Below, in pieces: positions 1 to 9,387 of a DNA stretch of 64,000 nucleotides. Below the pieces are notes generated by a model. It was not told where the DNA came from, searched no databases, and saw only the letters and a list, made by a program, of their open reading frames with translations. Each line of letters begins with the position of its first letter. Within the stretch, counting starts at the first letter, position 1. A program made the translations under genes and the position numbers. The stretch covers positions 5,332,001-5,396,000 of the forward strand of contig OX291544.1 in NCBI GenBank assembly GCA_946406115.1, written 5' to 3'. This DNA is from Apoda limacodes. Its lineage: Eukaryota > Arthropoda > Insecta > Lepidoptera > Limacodidae.

Positions 1-226
1 TATACATGCGAAAGTGTCTCTATCCGTCTTTTACCTTTCCACGGCTCAACCGCTGAACCGGTTTCAATTAAATTTGGCAAGGTGATAGCTTCCTCATTGA
101 GAAAGTACATAGACTATTTAAAACCGTCAAGTGTGAGTCGGTTTTTATTCATCAATTGAAGAGTTGCCGTAAAAACCTATACATGTAATCGAATTTAGGG
201 CGGGTGGAGCCGATGGCAGAAGCTAG
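1..226 (+). mobile_element. Lep1-like non-autonomous Helitron, 5' end cut by window edge
   Basis: The segment opens with a 'gcgaaagtg...ccacggctcaaccgctgaacc' motif and closes with a GC-rich hairpin-prone block (gggcgggtggagccgatggc) followed by 'aagCTAG' and then T. A CTAG terminus before a T is the Helitron 3' signature. The same end is found at 22593-22596 and 33506-33509, so this is one dispersed family. No coding capacity is seen. The family name Lep1 is from knowledge of lepidopteran repeats, not from a search. Confidence 0.7.
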
Positions 227-1068
227 TTTTCTATATTATATATTCTTTTATCATAAAGGTTGCATTTATGTTAAAAATCTTGAAACTATTCAAGAATAAT
301 TTAATTTTAAAAGATCTTGTTAAATACAGTGAGTGATTAAATTAATAATTAAAAAAAGTTTTATTTAAGATATCTGAAAAACAGCGAAACGCGTTTAGCG
401 AACACCGTGTGATGCAATGCGGAACCAAAACAAACGTTAATGGAGCAAGATTATACAAAGTAATATAGAATCGTAGAAACGAGTGCAACCACAAATCTAA
501 AAATAAAGCATGGCCGTAATAATTAATATTCATTCATTCACTAGAATAAAGATATCTCTTAAATAAGCAGCTATTTAAAAGCTGATAAGTTTGATTGTGG
601 TTAATACCTTATATAATACAGGTTACACAAAAAGTAATATATTACGCAGATGAAATTCTCTCTCTAATGTAGTTCTCCTAACCGCCCTTAATACACAATG
701 TACTCTCGGGATTCAACTTAGGTCCTCGCATTAATAAGCACTTGCTGTGCATTTTACTATTCTTCTACTGCTATAATACTACTATTCTAAGTACTATTAG
801 AAGTTCGTAAAAATATTAGTAGGGAGTTCTTTGAATTCTATAGGTATAATGGTATGTAGTTCTTTAGATTGAACCCAAAAATATCTAATCAATATATCTA
901 TACAATAATGTACCGGAGTGCCTACTGTTTGAATATAATTAAAGCATTCAGGTTCCAGATGATACAACAAAATATAACAGTACCTATGGCTGGCTAACAT
1001 GATGGCAGTAAATGGTTTTTGTGTTACTTTGTAGGATAAAGGTAGGTACCTATGTATATAATGCATAA
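227..1068. other. AT-rich noncoding stretch
   Basis: I see no conserved protein, RNA or repeat signature here beyond short A/T runs. It would lie within intron 2 of the minus-strand lectin gene if that gene continues to the left. Confidence 0.5.
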
Positions 1069-1240
1069 TTTTTTTTCTATAAGGTGGCAAACAAGCACAC
1101 GGTCCGCCTGATGGTAAGCGGTCACCGTGGCCTATGGACGCTTGTAACATCAGGGGTATAACTCGCGCGTTGCCGACCCTTAAAAAATCCAATAACTTTT
1201 TTCTTGAAGAACCCCATACTGTAGTCCTTAGAGAAAACCT
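1069..1240 (-). mobile_element. LINE-A 3' end fragment
   Basis: On the minus strand this ends in a short poly-A tail (T run 1069-1077). It matches the last ~170 bases of the LINE at 19731-20977: the 'ggtggcaaacaagc' block, 'cgcctgatggtaagcggtcaccg', and the codons for the C-terminal WGSS/KLLDFL region. It is 5' truncated, as expected for target-primed reverse transcription. The adjoining 1241-1417 (minus strand) is open but has no counterpart in the other copies; its origin is unknown. Confidence 0.8.
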
Positions 1241-1417
1241 TTTCAGTAACCCCATGTTTCTATTAGATTGTAACGAAAATCCTGAAACTGATTCCAGATA
1301 CTGCGGCATCGTGGGAACCAGCAATTTGCCTGTGGTGTTGCCAGCTAGTAAGTATGTGATGTGATGTATTGCCAGCCCTGAAATAGCGGTGTAGATAACA
1401 TTAACGTAAACATACAA

Positions 1418-2550
1418 GCAATGCAGAATGGAATGAGGATCCCACGCGAGGCGATGCGACTCTGGTGGTCTATTTATTTGAGTATAATATAAATAAACAT
1501 TTATTATTGCTAGACTATGACTTCGCTTGTAAGAATAAATTATGTAAGAGTTCGAAAAAACTAACCTAAAAATTTAAGAAACAAATTATCACAATTGTAT
1601 ATATGACAATGTATACTATAAAATATGTGTTTTGATTATGGATACTAAACCTATTCTATTACTACAAAATAATGCAGACAGTAGCAGAATGCATGCATAC
1701 AACACCGTCTGAAAAGAGCAGTCTGTTATATAGAGAAATTAAAAAAAAAAAAATAGTAGATTTTCTTTAGAAAAATCCGTGCGAGCTTGGGAAATCTCGA
1801 TTGATATTAAAGTATTTAATTCTAAAGCTGTGACCTAGCCAGGTAGTAAAGCTCAGGCTGTAACGGTAATTCAAAGCTAGAGTGAAGAATAGTAAAAATC
1901 AAAATAAGCTTCTTCGATAAGTTAATTAAGGTAAATGTGACATAATCCTCAAACACCAGTATAAGAACTCACTTAGCTTAGACTTTACTCTAACCTAATG
2001 CTGTATTCCCCTTATCATGCGTCCGTGAGATGAGCTAGATTAGCATACCATTACATATTCGCGGACACGTGTCGCTTGAGTCTAGCTAAATCTATTTCTG
2101 CCGTATTCATATGTTAATAATCGAGTTGGCGCAACGGACTTATTCAGTGTCTAACCGATGTGTTTGTTGGCGACAAAAACTCGAATTAATGACGTTATTA
2201 AGATAGCGTTTTGTTTAGTTACTTACATTAAGGTAGTTTGTGCGTTAGCAAAGATGTAACATATAATAATAAGTCGTTTGTATGTAAATTAGGATGAATA
2301 CATTAATAACAAAGATGGGCAATTCCTACGTAAGTAAAACCTACACACAAAATTCGTTTGCAAATTACGAGAGCTATTATGTTTATATTCTTAAAAATAA
2401 TAACGAGGGTATCAATATGCCTACAAAACTATTTTATTAGGTACTGTCTGAGTGATTATCAAATATTATTATCAAATAATCAAATAAAGAAAACCCAAGG
2501 AAAATCATGAACTTTAACGCGTCTTTTGATTTTGTATAGAAATATATTCG
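1418..2550. other. AT-rich noncoding stretch
   Basis: An A-run lies at about 1741-1753. No gene or recognised repeat was seen in the rest. Confidence 0.5.
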
Positions 2551-2715
2551 TTTTTTTTTAAACCACTAATGTGGCAAACAAACTTACAGTCCGCCTGATG
2601 TTAAGCGGTCACCGTAGCTAACGGACGCTTGCAACACCACTCGCGCGTTGCCGATCCTTCAGAAATCTAATGATGCCGTGGGCATCATTTCGAACAATTC
2701 CTCAGAACACATCAT
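2551..2715 (-). mobile_element. LINE-A 3' fragment with internal deletion
   Basis: A T run at 2551-2559 (poly-A on the minus strand) is followed by the LINE-A 3' block. After 'cagaaatctaatgatg' the sequence jumps straight to 'ccgtgggcatcatttcgaac', which in the longer copy lies about 190 bases further on. So this copy lost an internal stretch as well as its 5' end. Confidence 0.8.
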
Positions 2716-2739
2716 CACAATTTATGTATGTCCTGGATA

Positions 2740-3085
2740 ACTGATGGATCACCGCACAGCCTCAACCGCTGATCGTAGAGACCTGAAACTTTGAGGGTGT
2801 GTCCTTTGTATGACGCAGGCATCCGATAACAAAGTATTTTCCGAAATTCTACCCTTAACCCCTTAAGGGTGAAAAAGGGGGGCAAAGTTTGTATGGGACA
2901 ACGTGTTTCCTTGGTCCAATCTACTTCAAATTTTACAAAAACATTGTTTAACAGAATTGATGGAAGACGTGTTTCGTATTTTATTAAAATTCATCCCCTA
3001 GCGGAGTTAAAAGGGGTAGAAAGTTATTTTGACGGTTATTTGCTTCGAAGTTGGTATCAATACTCCTTAGTGCTTTTGATTTAAA
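2740..3085. repeat. Dispersed repeat with 'cccctaaggggg' motif
   Basis: Contains 'aaccccttaagggtgaaaaagggg' like blocks and 'gcaaagtttgtatgggac'. Related wording recurs at about 5380-5530 and 17090-17230. It is probably a noncoding transposon-derived repeat; the 71-codon open frame inside it looks fortuitous. Confidence 0.4.
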
Positions 3086-3334
3086 TTAAATTTTATTTTG
3101 ACATATGCTTGAAAACTCAATCCGATTTTATTTAAAAAAAGGTTGAGCTTACTTAAAAAATAAACAACTTCAATACTCTTTAAAATTGGAGTGTCTTGAA
3201 AGTCACCGCACTATATTAGTACCTCAGTTGAAGGTTTCTAAGCTTAAAGAGGTTATGCACTTTTTAGATGTTTGATTTTTTGTGTATATACTAAAAGTTT
3301 TTTTTTCTACATATACTTACTACTACTGTATTAA

Positions 3335-4862
3335 TCTGTATTAATGAGCTACTTAGTAGTAAACAGTTTGGCTTTATGAAAGGCCGTTCCACAACCGATG
3401 CAGGAGTGGCACTATTAAAAAATATATATAACGCCTGGGAGGATTCGCATGACGCCCTTGGAGTGTTTTGTGATTTATCTAAGGCATTTGACTGTGTTCA
3501 ACATGAAAATCTCATCAGGAAGCTACATCACTATGGTATTAGAGGCAAAGCTCTCGACCTTTTGACATCCTATATGAGTAGGAGAGTACAGAAAATAGAT
3601 GTCAACGGTGAAAGATCTCCGGGATCAGCAGTCAGTATAGGAGTCCCTCAGGGCTCAATTTTAGGTCCTTTTCTATTTCTTATTTACATTAACGATCTCC
3701 CATATAATGTAAAAAACCATGACATTGTCTTATTTGCTGATGACACCTCTTTGCTTTTTAAAGTTAAGAGACGACAGACATGTTATAATGAATTAAATGA
3801 TGCCCTTTCTAAAATTGTAAATTGGTTTAACGCTAATAATTTGTTACTTAATGAAAAAAAAACCAAATGTGTTAAATTTACATTACCAAATGTTAGTCAG
3901 AGACAGACATGTATTACTATTAATGGCGAGCAATTAGAACTTGTTAATTCAACAGTCTTTCTTGGCATAACGCTGGACTCCAAACTTCAATGGGGTCCTC
4001 ATATTCATAACCTAGCCAAAAAACTTAGCTCTGCTGTGTATGCGATCAAGAAAATAAGACAATTGACCGATGTCGACACTGCAAAAATAGTATATTTTAG
4101 CTATTTCCATAGTTTAATGACATATGGTATACTATTATGGGGTAGCGCTGCTGATGTAAATACAATATTTTTGTTACAAAAAAGGGCAATTCGTGCTATT
4201 TATAAATTAGGATCTAGGATATCTCTGAAGGATAGGTTTAGGGAAGTAAAAATTTTAACTTTAGTGTCGCAGTACATATATGAAAATCTTTTATATGTAC
4301 ATAAAAATATCAATAGTTTCAGCAAGAAAAGTGACGTTCACAAAGTAAATACTAGAAGTAAAAATAAGCTGTTGGTGCATGATACACGTCTACACAAAAT
4401 AAGTAACTCTTTTATGGGGCAATGTATACACTTTTACAACAAAGTTCCCAATAAAATTCAAAATCTATCAATAAGTAAATTTAAATCTTTTATCAAGCAG
4501 GTACTTTGTAAAAAGGCATATTACAATATTTCAGACTATGTTAATGATAAAAATCCTTGGGACTGATGATGCTCAATTACAGGATGCATAGGTAAACCAA
4601 ATTAAAATGGAAATAACATAAAATTGTACGACTAAAAATCTTTTATTTAAAACATTAATTGTATTTTAGTTTATTTAAGTACTTTTAAAAGAGTAACTAT
4701 CGAGTTTTTTGCCGGATTCTTCTCGGTAGAAATCAACAACATTGTGAACCGGCGGGAAGGTGGGAGGGTTCAAAAAATAATATTTTATAACTTTGACGAT
4801 TCAAAAGTGATTGTAAAATCCTTATTTGAATAAACCATTTTGACTTTGACTTTTTGACTTTA
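3335..4862 (+). mobile_element. LINE-B, 5'-truncated non-LTR retrotransposon
   Basis: This is the 3' 1.5 kb of a jockey/CR1-type LINE: the second half of the reverse transcriptase ORF, a ~300-base 3' UTR and a short tandem tail of 'ttttgactttgac' units (about 4838-4860) instead of poly-A. A second, decayed copy with the same 3' UTR and tail lies at 52283-53085. It sits in the putative second intron of the lectin gene, in the opposite orientation to that gene. Confidence 0.85.
3376..4566 (+). CDS. LINE-B reverse transcriptase, C-terminal 397 residues (5' truncated)
   Basis: Encodes the part of a non-LTR reverse transcriptase from the palm domain to the C-terminus. Visible motifs: DLSKAFD near residue 28 (first catalytic Asp), GVPQGSILGPFLFLIYINDL near 96-115, and LFADDTSL near 127 (the catalytic FADD box). 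A thumb/connection region with KYLG-like 'TVFLGITLD' and a C-terminal basic tail follow. The frame is open upstream of this ATG back to about 3340, so the ATG is internal and the true ORF2 start, with the endonuclease domain, is missing. The frame has no stop or frameshift, which suggests a fairly young insertion. It cannot move on its own. Family placement (jockey/CR1 group) is inferred from motifs only. Confidence 0.9.
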   Translation: MKGRSTTDAGVALLKNIYNAWEDSHDALGVFCDLSKAFDCVQHENLIRKLHHYGIRGKALDLLTSYMSRRVQKIDVNGERSPGSAVSIGVPQGSILGPFLFLIYINDLPYNVKNHDIVLFADDTSLLFKVKRRQTCYNELNDALSKIVNWFNANNLLLNEKKTKCVKFTLPNVSQRQTCITINGEQLELVNSTVFLGITLDSKLQWGPHIHNLAKKLSSAVYAIKKIRQLTDVDTAKIVYFSYFHSLMTYGILLWGSAADVNTIFLLQKRAIRAIYKLGSRISLKDRFREVKILTLVSQYIYENLLYVHKNINSFSKKSDVHKVNTRSKNKLLVHDTRLHKISNSFMGQCIHFYNKVPNKIQNLSISKFKSFIKQVLCKKAYYNISDYVNDKNPWD

Positions 4863-4936
4863 CATATAAAATGCTTTGTCCTAAATGACCTAAACCGCTG
4901 ATCTCAGACCAGAAACTTGGAGAACCTACGCAAAAA

Positions 4937-5233
4937 GGGTAAACCGATTGTAATGAAATTTTAGTAAGTTGTTATACACACGACGGGGAATGTTTCTGAG
5001 ACAAAAAAATGGTCAAGTGCGAGTCAGACTCGCAAAATAAGGGTAAACCGATTTTAATGAAATTTTGGTTAGTTGTTATGCACACGCCGGGGAAGGTTTC
5101 TAAAAAGAAAATAAGGGTCAAGTTCGAGTCAGACTGGGTCAAGTGTAAGTCGAACTCGCGCAATAGGGGTAAACCGATTGTAAAGACATTTTGGTAAGTT
5201 TTTATGCACACGCCGGGAAAGGTTTCTGAATTA
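4937..5233. repeat. Three-copy tandem repeat, ~105-125 bp unit
   Basis: Copies begin at 'gggtaaaccgatt' at 4937, 5041 and 5167. Each continues through 'aatgaaattttggtaagtt', 'cacacgccgggg' and 'ggtttct'. The third spacing is longer because 'gggtcaagt.cgagtc' is itself duplicated near 5115-5150. Copies are diverged by several percent. Confidence 0.8.
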
Positions 5234-5684
5234 GAACAACCCTATTAGGTTGTTTTAAAGAAAGAAACAACATTCGCCGGTTCAGCTATATGTATATATA
5301 TATAAAAGAATAAACTGACTGACTATTCGATCAATGGACATCTGAAACCGCTGTGTCTAGAAGCACTAAGAAATATTTTTTGGAAATTAATCCCCTAAAG
5401 GGGTAAAATATGGGTTGGCAGGTTGCATGGAATTGGCTTTAACTTGGCTTATACGTTAAAAAATAAGATTCGTGTGATTCACCGTTTTTGAAAAATTAAC
5501 CCCTAGACGGCAAAATAGGGGATGAAAATTTGTAACAGTCAAAAGCTGTCTTTTATCAATAGTTTACGCAGACAAAGTCGCGGGAATAAGCTAGTTAAGT
5601 ATAAGAATATAGTATTGTATCCGCCATCTTATAAATTACTAAAAGATAGTTGTAAGATAAAAAAAATATAAGTAGATATTATAA
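5234..5684. other. Noncoding stretch with decayed repeat
   Basis: 5380-5530 holds two 'cccctaaagggg'-type blocks related to 2740-3085. Nothing else was recognised before the MITE at 5685. Confidence 0.4.
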
Positions 5685-5938
5685 GGTGCGTTTTGTAGAC
5701 GGCATTGAGAGCTATGACATCGCATATGCATTGAAATCGTTTTGTTTACCAATGACCGTTTACTACTTTGATAGCGCATCCAATGCTCTACCTCCTGAGC
5801 ATGTGCAGCTACTGCGTTGAATGCGGTCCGGAAGTGACGTCATAGCGCATTAATTTTTGGTCAACAGAACGATCGAATTTGCGCATATGCAGCTTTCAGC
5901 GCATTCAATGCGTATAATGCTTGTCAACTAAACGCCCC
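5685..5938. mobile_element. 254-bp MITE with terminal inverted repeats and TATAA duplication
   Basis: The left end GGTGCGTTTTGTAGAC and the inverted right end GGGGCGTTTAGTTGAC match over about 22 bases with three or four differences. TATAA flanks both sides (5680-5684 and 5939-5943) as a likely target duplication. Internally there are paired 'gcatatgc' and 'gcattgaatgcg' words. No ORF. The 5-base duplication does not by itself fix a superfamily. Confidence 0.75.
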
Positions 5939-5943
5939 TATAA

Positions 5944-6487
5944 TATAGAATGAATGACAATGCGACGCGGCGCGGCACGAGCGTCCAGCATCATTCTCGC
6001 CGGTATATCGGCCGCCCGCTAGCTATTACTTTTCTTCTACGGCGGCCAATACTAAAAATATAACTGGCCACATCGAGTACGAAATGAAACTGACCTGGGA
6101 AAAAATATTGCTTATGACTAGTTTTTTTATATTTTCAACATTTAATTTCCCGAAATTCGCTTAATTCGAATACCCCTTAATTTCTCCAATCAATAAATGA
6201 CTGACTATTTTCTAAAAGGCCAGAGTTCAAAAGCAAGTATTAAGACAACTCGTTTAACTTTATGTTGAAAATTTTCTACTTGTGAATTTAGGTACTACTT
6301 ACTAACATACTAATAGTATCTATTAGTGTAGAATCAATTAAATATTAACTACTGTTACAAATGCGTTTTGATAAAACCATTTTCTTATGGTTTTTATTAA
6401 TGTTTATATAAAAACTACGCGATTAAACTCAATCGCAACTTTCTCTAATAGTCCGGTTTTAGGCTATACTGTTTTGTTTGTATATTA
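5944..6487. other. GC-rich pocket then AT-rich noncoding DNA
   Basis: 5955-6050 is much richer in CG dinucleotides (gcgacgcggcgcggcacgag) than the surroundings, with no open frame that looks coding. It could be a regulatory element or the end of an unrecognised repeat. The rest is AT-rich with nothing seen. Confidence 0.35.
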
Positions 6488-6670
6488 ACAGCTGTTGCCC
6501 GCAGTTGCACCTGCGCTAAATTCGGTAATCGGCGTGGTATTCCAACGGCAAGTCCATAATTATTATTAGTTATAGGTATGCAATACGAAATTCGGTTTTA
6601 GTTTTTCCTGCGGGAACCTTTTCCTGATAAAAAGTAGCATCTGTCCTTTGGGTTACAGAAATATAATAAT
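6488..6670 (-). mobile_element. Decayed Lep1-like Helitron fragment
   Basis: Contains the reverse of the family's 3' region ('gctgttgcccgcagttgcacctgcgctaaattcgg') followed by 'ggcgtgg.attccaacggcaa' and 'cctgcgggaacc..ttcctgataaaaagtagc'. The CTAG end is lost. Confidence 0.5.
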
Positions 6671-7014
6671 TTTAGTTTAAATTGCATATGTAACAAGTAC
6701 CTTTATAAAAGGGATTGTTTTTTACTTTTTTACTAGAGCTTAAATATCGAATTATTTTCTTTGATAAAATTTAATTTTTTTGGACTAAAATATAGGGCAG
6801 TATTTTACCAAAATCGCTATGTGTTTAATATTTAAGGATTTTTCGCAATTCCTTACGGATTCTTTTATAAGAAGGGTTTTTGATGAAAATAGGGTACCAG
6901 TGTGGATCAGGGTACTCACCTTTCAAATGAAAAAGCATTTTACCAAATCGGTTTCTAAATGACGGAGTTCCGTGGTAATAAACTTTATATTATTATCTCA
7001 TTGAAATAATATCG

Positions 7015-7075
7015 GTCACCCCTATTAGGAATCGAACCCGAAGCCTAGGACATGGCAGTCATGTCAGACATATTA
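7015..7075 (-). repeat. tRNA-like SINE head
   Basis: The minus strand reads 'ctaggcttcgGGTTCGATTCCtaatagggg', a good RNA polymerase III B box. No tRNA cloverleaf or recognisable SINE body was found around it. Confidence 0.4.
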
Positions 7076-8029
7076 ATTAGAGAATTTTATTATTTTGTGA
7101 TAACTGACCACTTAAATAAATTGTGCACACCCCATGGATAATAATGATAAGTAATGGATAGTATGTCTATGTAGGGCACACAGACAGACATATTAGTTCT
7201 ATTACACTCTCTAGGATTTTCATTAATTCATATATATAGTGTACAGTCAAGGGCGGAACACTTAATTTAATGACTCGCAATAAATTCAAATCAAGCCGAA
7301 TGACGTGGGTTTAAAATTAACAGAATTATTAAACAATTTATAGTAACACAGTTTTATGGTCATCACTGATTATTGTGACCTTTGTCGACGTTGACAAGTT
7401 GACATTTTGTGGAGAAGCCCTACATTAATAAGCCCTTCTTTTAATAGTTACGAACGAAGATGATATCATTTAGGTCGTTGAAGAAATACGTTACGAAAAC
7501 GAATATTCGTCAAATCTTCTTGTTGAAATCTCAAATGATGTATTTCATATATGCATCTTTGGTTTAGTTTGTTGTTTTTCAACAATAATGACAAAGTAAA
7601 CAATAATAAATAAATAAAATGAACAATAATAAATAAATTAAATATTCATTTCCTTAAAAACAATATACCTAGTTACTGTTACATGTTTTAATAAATAGGT
7701 ATGTGTATGTGTATCTATAGAAGTTGGGGCTTCCTGGTGCGATGGACCTAAATATTGACAGAATGATAAGCGCTAAGTTTAAGAATGAATGGAAAAGTCC
7801 AGCTTTTATGAAAATTAAACATTATTAGGTATGATATTATTTATATTTCAAATTATCTACTCAAAACGACTGAAAGATAATTTGCACATAAATCGAATGC
7901 CACTTTGGTGGTGTGTGCAATACGATAGGTTTTTTAGCTTTGTACTTAAGGTAATATCGGGATGCTCAAATCAACTTTGACCGAGACTTTATTTTTTGAC
8001 TTAACTAAAGATAAACTTAGTTAAAAATC
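7076..8029. other. AT-rich noncoding stretch
   Basis: No gene or clear repeat was recognised. Runs of 'aataaataaa' occur near 7600-7640. Confidence 0.5.
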
Positions 8030-8275
8030 GGCCAACTCCGAGTCGGACTTGCGCACGAAGGGTTCCGTACATCTATAATAACGGCAATAAAATCACGATT
8101 GTTGTATCGAAGCCGCCTTAAATATTAATTTTATTCGGTTTTTTTAGTATTTGCTGTTATAGCGGTAACAGAAATACATCAGCTGTAAAATTTCAACTGT
8201 GTAACTATCACGGCTCATGAGATACAGCCTGGTGACAGACGGACGGACAGACGAATAACAGGTTATAAGTGTTTT
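8030..8275 (-). repeat. Dispersed 'ttccgt' repeat
   Basis: The plus strand has 'cgagtcggacttgcgcacgaagggttccgtac', then 'gctgttatagcggtaacagaaatacatcagctg', 'cacggctcatgagatacagcctggtgacagacggacggacagac'. The same blocks occur in the opposite orientation at 37385-37600, so this is one transposon-derived family present twice in the window. Confidence 0.7.
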
Positions 8276-8479
8276 TCTACTTGTGTGTTACATCCCTATG
8301 ATCTCTATCGGTAGGTGCTCACTTAGCTTGGTACATACTCAGGTCGGTAGATATTTATTTTATTATTTATTATATTTACATTTATAGCCCAGTTTAGTTA
8401 ATAAAAAATACTAATACTAGAGTATTTCGGCAAATGTATTAATTATGTCATATATTTCACCAATAAATAAATAAATTAA
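8276..8479. other. AT-rich spacer
   Basis: Nothing recognised between two repeats. Confidence 0.5.
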
Positions 8480-8727
8480 CATTTTTGGACATTACGCACA
8501 GCGCTGTCTGGCCCCAAAGTAAGCAAAGCTTGTGTTATGGATACCAGACAACGGATAAAAATACATATATATATCTTTTTTTGTAAATACATACATATCA
8601 TACATAAATACACCCAGACTAAAGACAAACACAAATGTGTATCACACAAATGTTTGTCCAGCGCGGGAATCGAACCCACACCCTCTGCACAGCAGTCGGT
8701 CACACTACCAACTAGGCTGCGAGGGAG
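8480..8727 (-). mobile_element. tRNA-derived SINE, copy 1
   Basis: Read on the minus strand, the head is 'ccctcgcagcctagttggta', followed by 'gtGGTTCGATTCCcgc'-type B box sequence, and the tail ends in 'ggccagacagcgctgtgcg'. A second copy with the same order of blocks lies at 10283-10540 and is clearly homologous along its whole length. This identifies a full-length SINE of about 250 bases. It lies in putative intron 2 of the lectin gene in the same orientation. Confidence 0.85.
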
Positions 8728-9250
8728 TAATGAATAAAGATTAGTTGTTTGATGACCATGCAAACTAGGAAAAATTTTTTGCCGGCAGAAGTTTTAATTA
8801 ATTAATTAATTTGATTCTTATTTTCGATGTTTAATTGACTAACTTATCGATCTAATCTTATCAATAAGCGTTTCATATAAGCAGACTCGATCACTTATGT
8901 TTAGACTATCATCCTAATTTTGTGTGTAACACGCGGTACTTTGGTGTACCTGATTAGAGGGTTTATCTGTACAGCAAGACAAACAACAAAAATTAGCTTT
9001 ATGTGGTTCTTGATTGAGTATTTAAGAACGATTGAATCGAAAACTACCTAACGATTTCTTTTTTGAAATCGTACAAATTTTCGATAACGCCCTGAGGATG
9101 CGCATTAAGTGTTTCTTAGAATTTGATACGGTGTATGCAATATCTGTGGGAGCTGTCCTATTAGGGACTAAGAGGATTTTGTAAGGGCTGATGTCTGAAA
9201 TCCAGTGATTGGAGAGGGAGAGGGAAGGTTTGTGTAAGAGTTTAAGTTAC
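8728..9250. other. Intron 2 sequence next to lectin exon 2
   Basis: AT-rich sequence with an 'attaattaattaatt' run near 8796. No coding signal was found before the exon at 9251. Confidence 0.5.
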
Positions 9251-9387
9251 CTTGCAGGTGAATAGCGCGTTCTGCCACGTGGCCTTGTCCTCGCTGAAAA
9301 AGTAGCAGCTGTGGCCCAGCCGGATGAACTGCGGCGGGCACAGGTACGACATTTTCGTTGAGTTCTTGTGACCTTCTACCCCCTTGC
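9251..9387 (-). CDS. Secreted C-type lectin-like gene, exon 2 (start of the lectin domain)
   Basis: Minus-strand exon of 137 bases with acceptor 'ttttttcttAG' and donor 'AAG|GTAACT'. Entering in phase 1 from exon 1, its first two bases complete a Cys codon and 45 codons follow without a stop, ending in phase 0. The peptide contains CPPQFIRLGHSCYFF, the N-terminal Cys hairpin of a long-form C-type lectin domain, then SEDKATWQNALFTCK, which fits the W-x2-A-x3-C helix of that family. The exon is markedly GC-richer than its surroundings, as expected for conserved coding sequence. C-type lectin domains bind sugars or proteins outside the cell; in insects they serve in pattern recognition, cuticle and signalling. 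The sugar-binding half is not in view, so ligand and Ca2+ dependence cannot be judged. The remaining exons were not found at lower coordinates. Confidence 0.85.

Noticed and set aside
797..1417. 206-codon minus-strand open frame
   Set aside because: Its core is the LINE-A 3' fragment read through its tail into AT-rich flanks; no independent domain.
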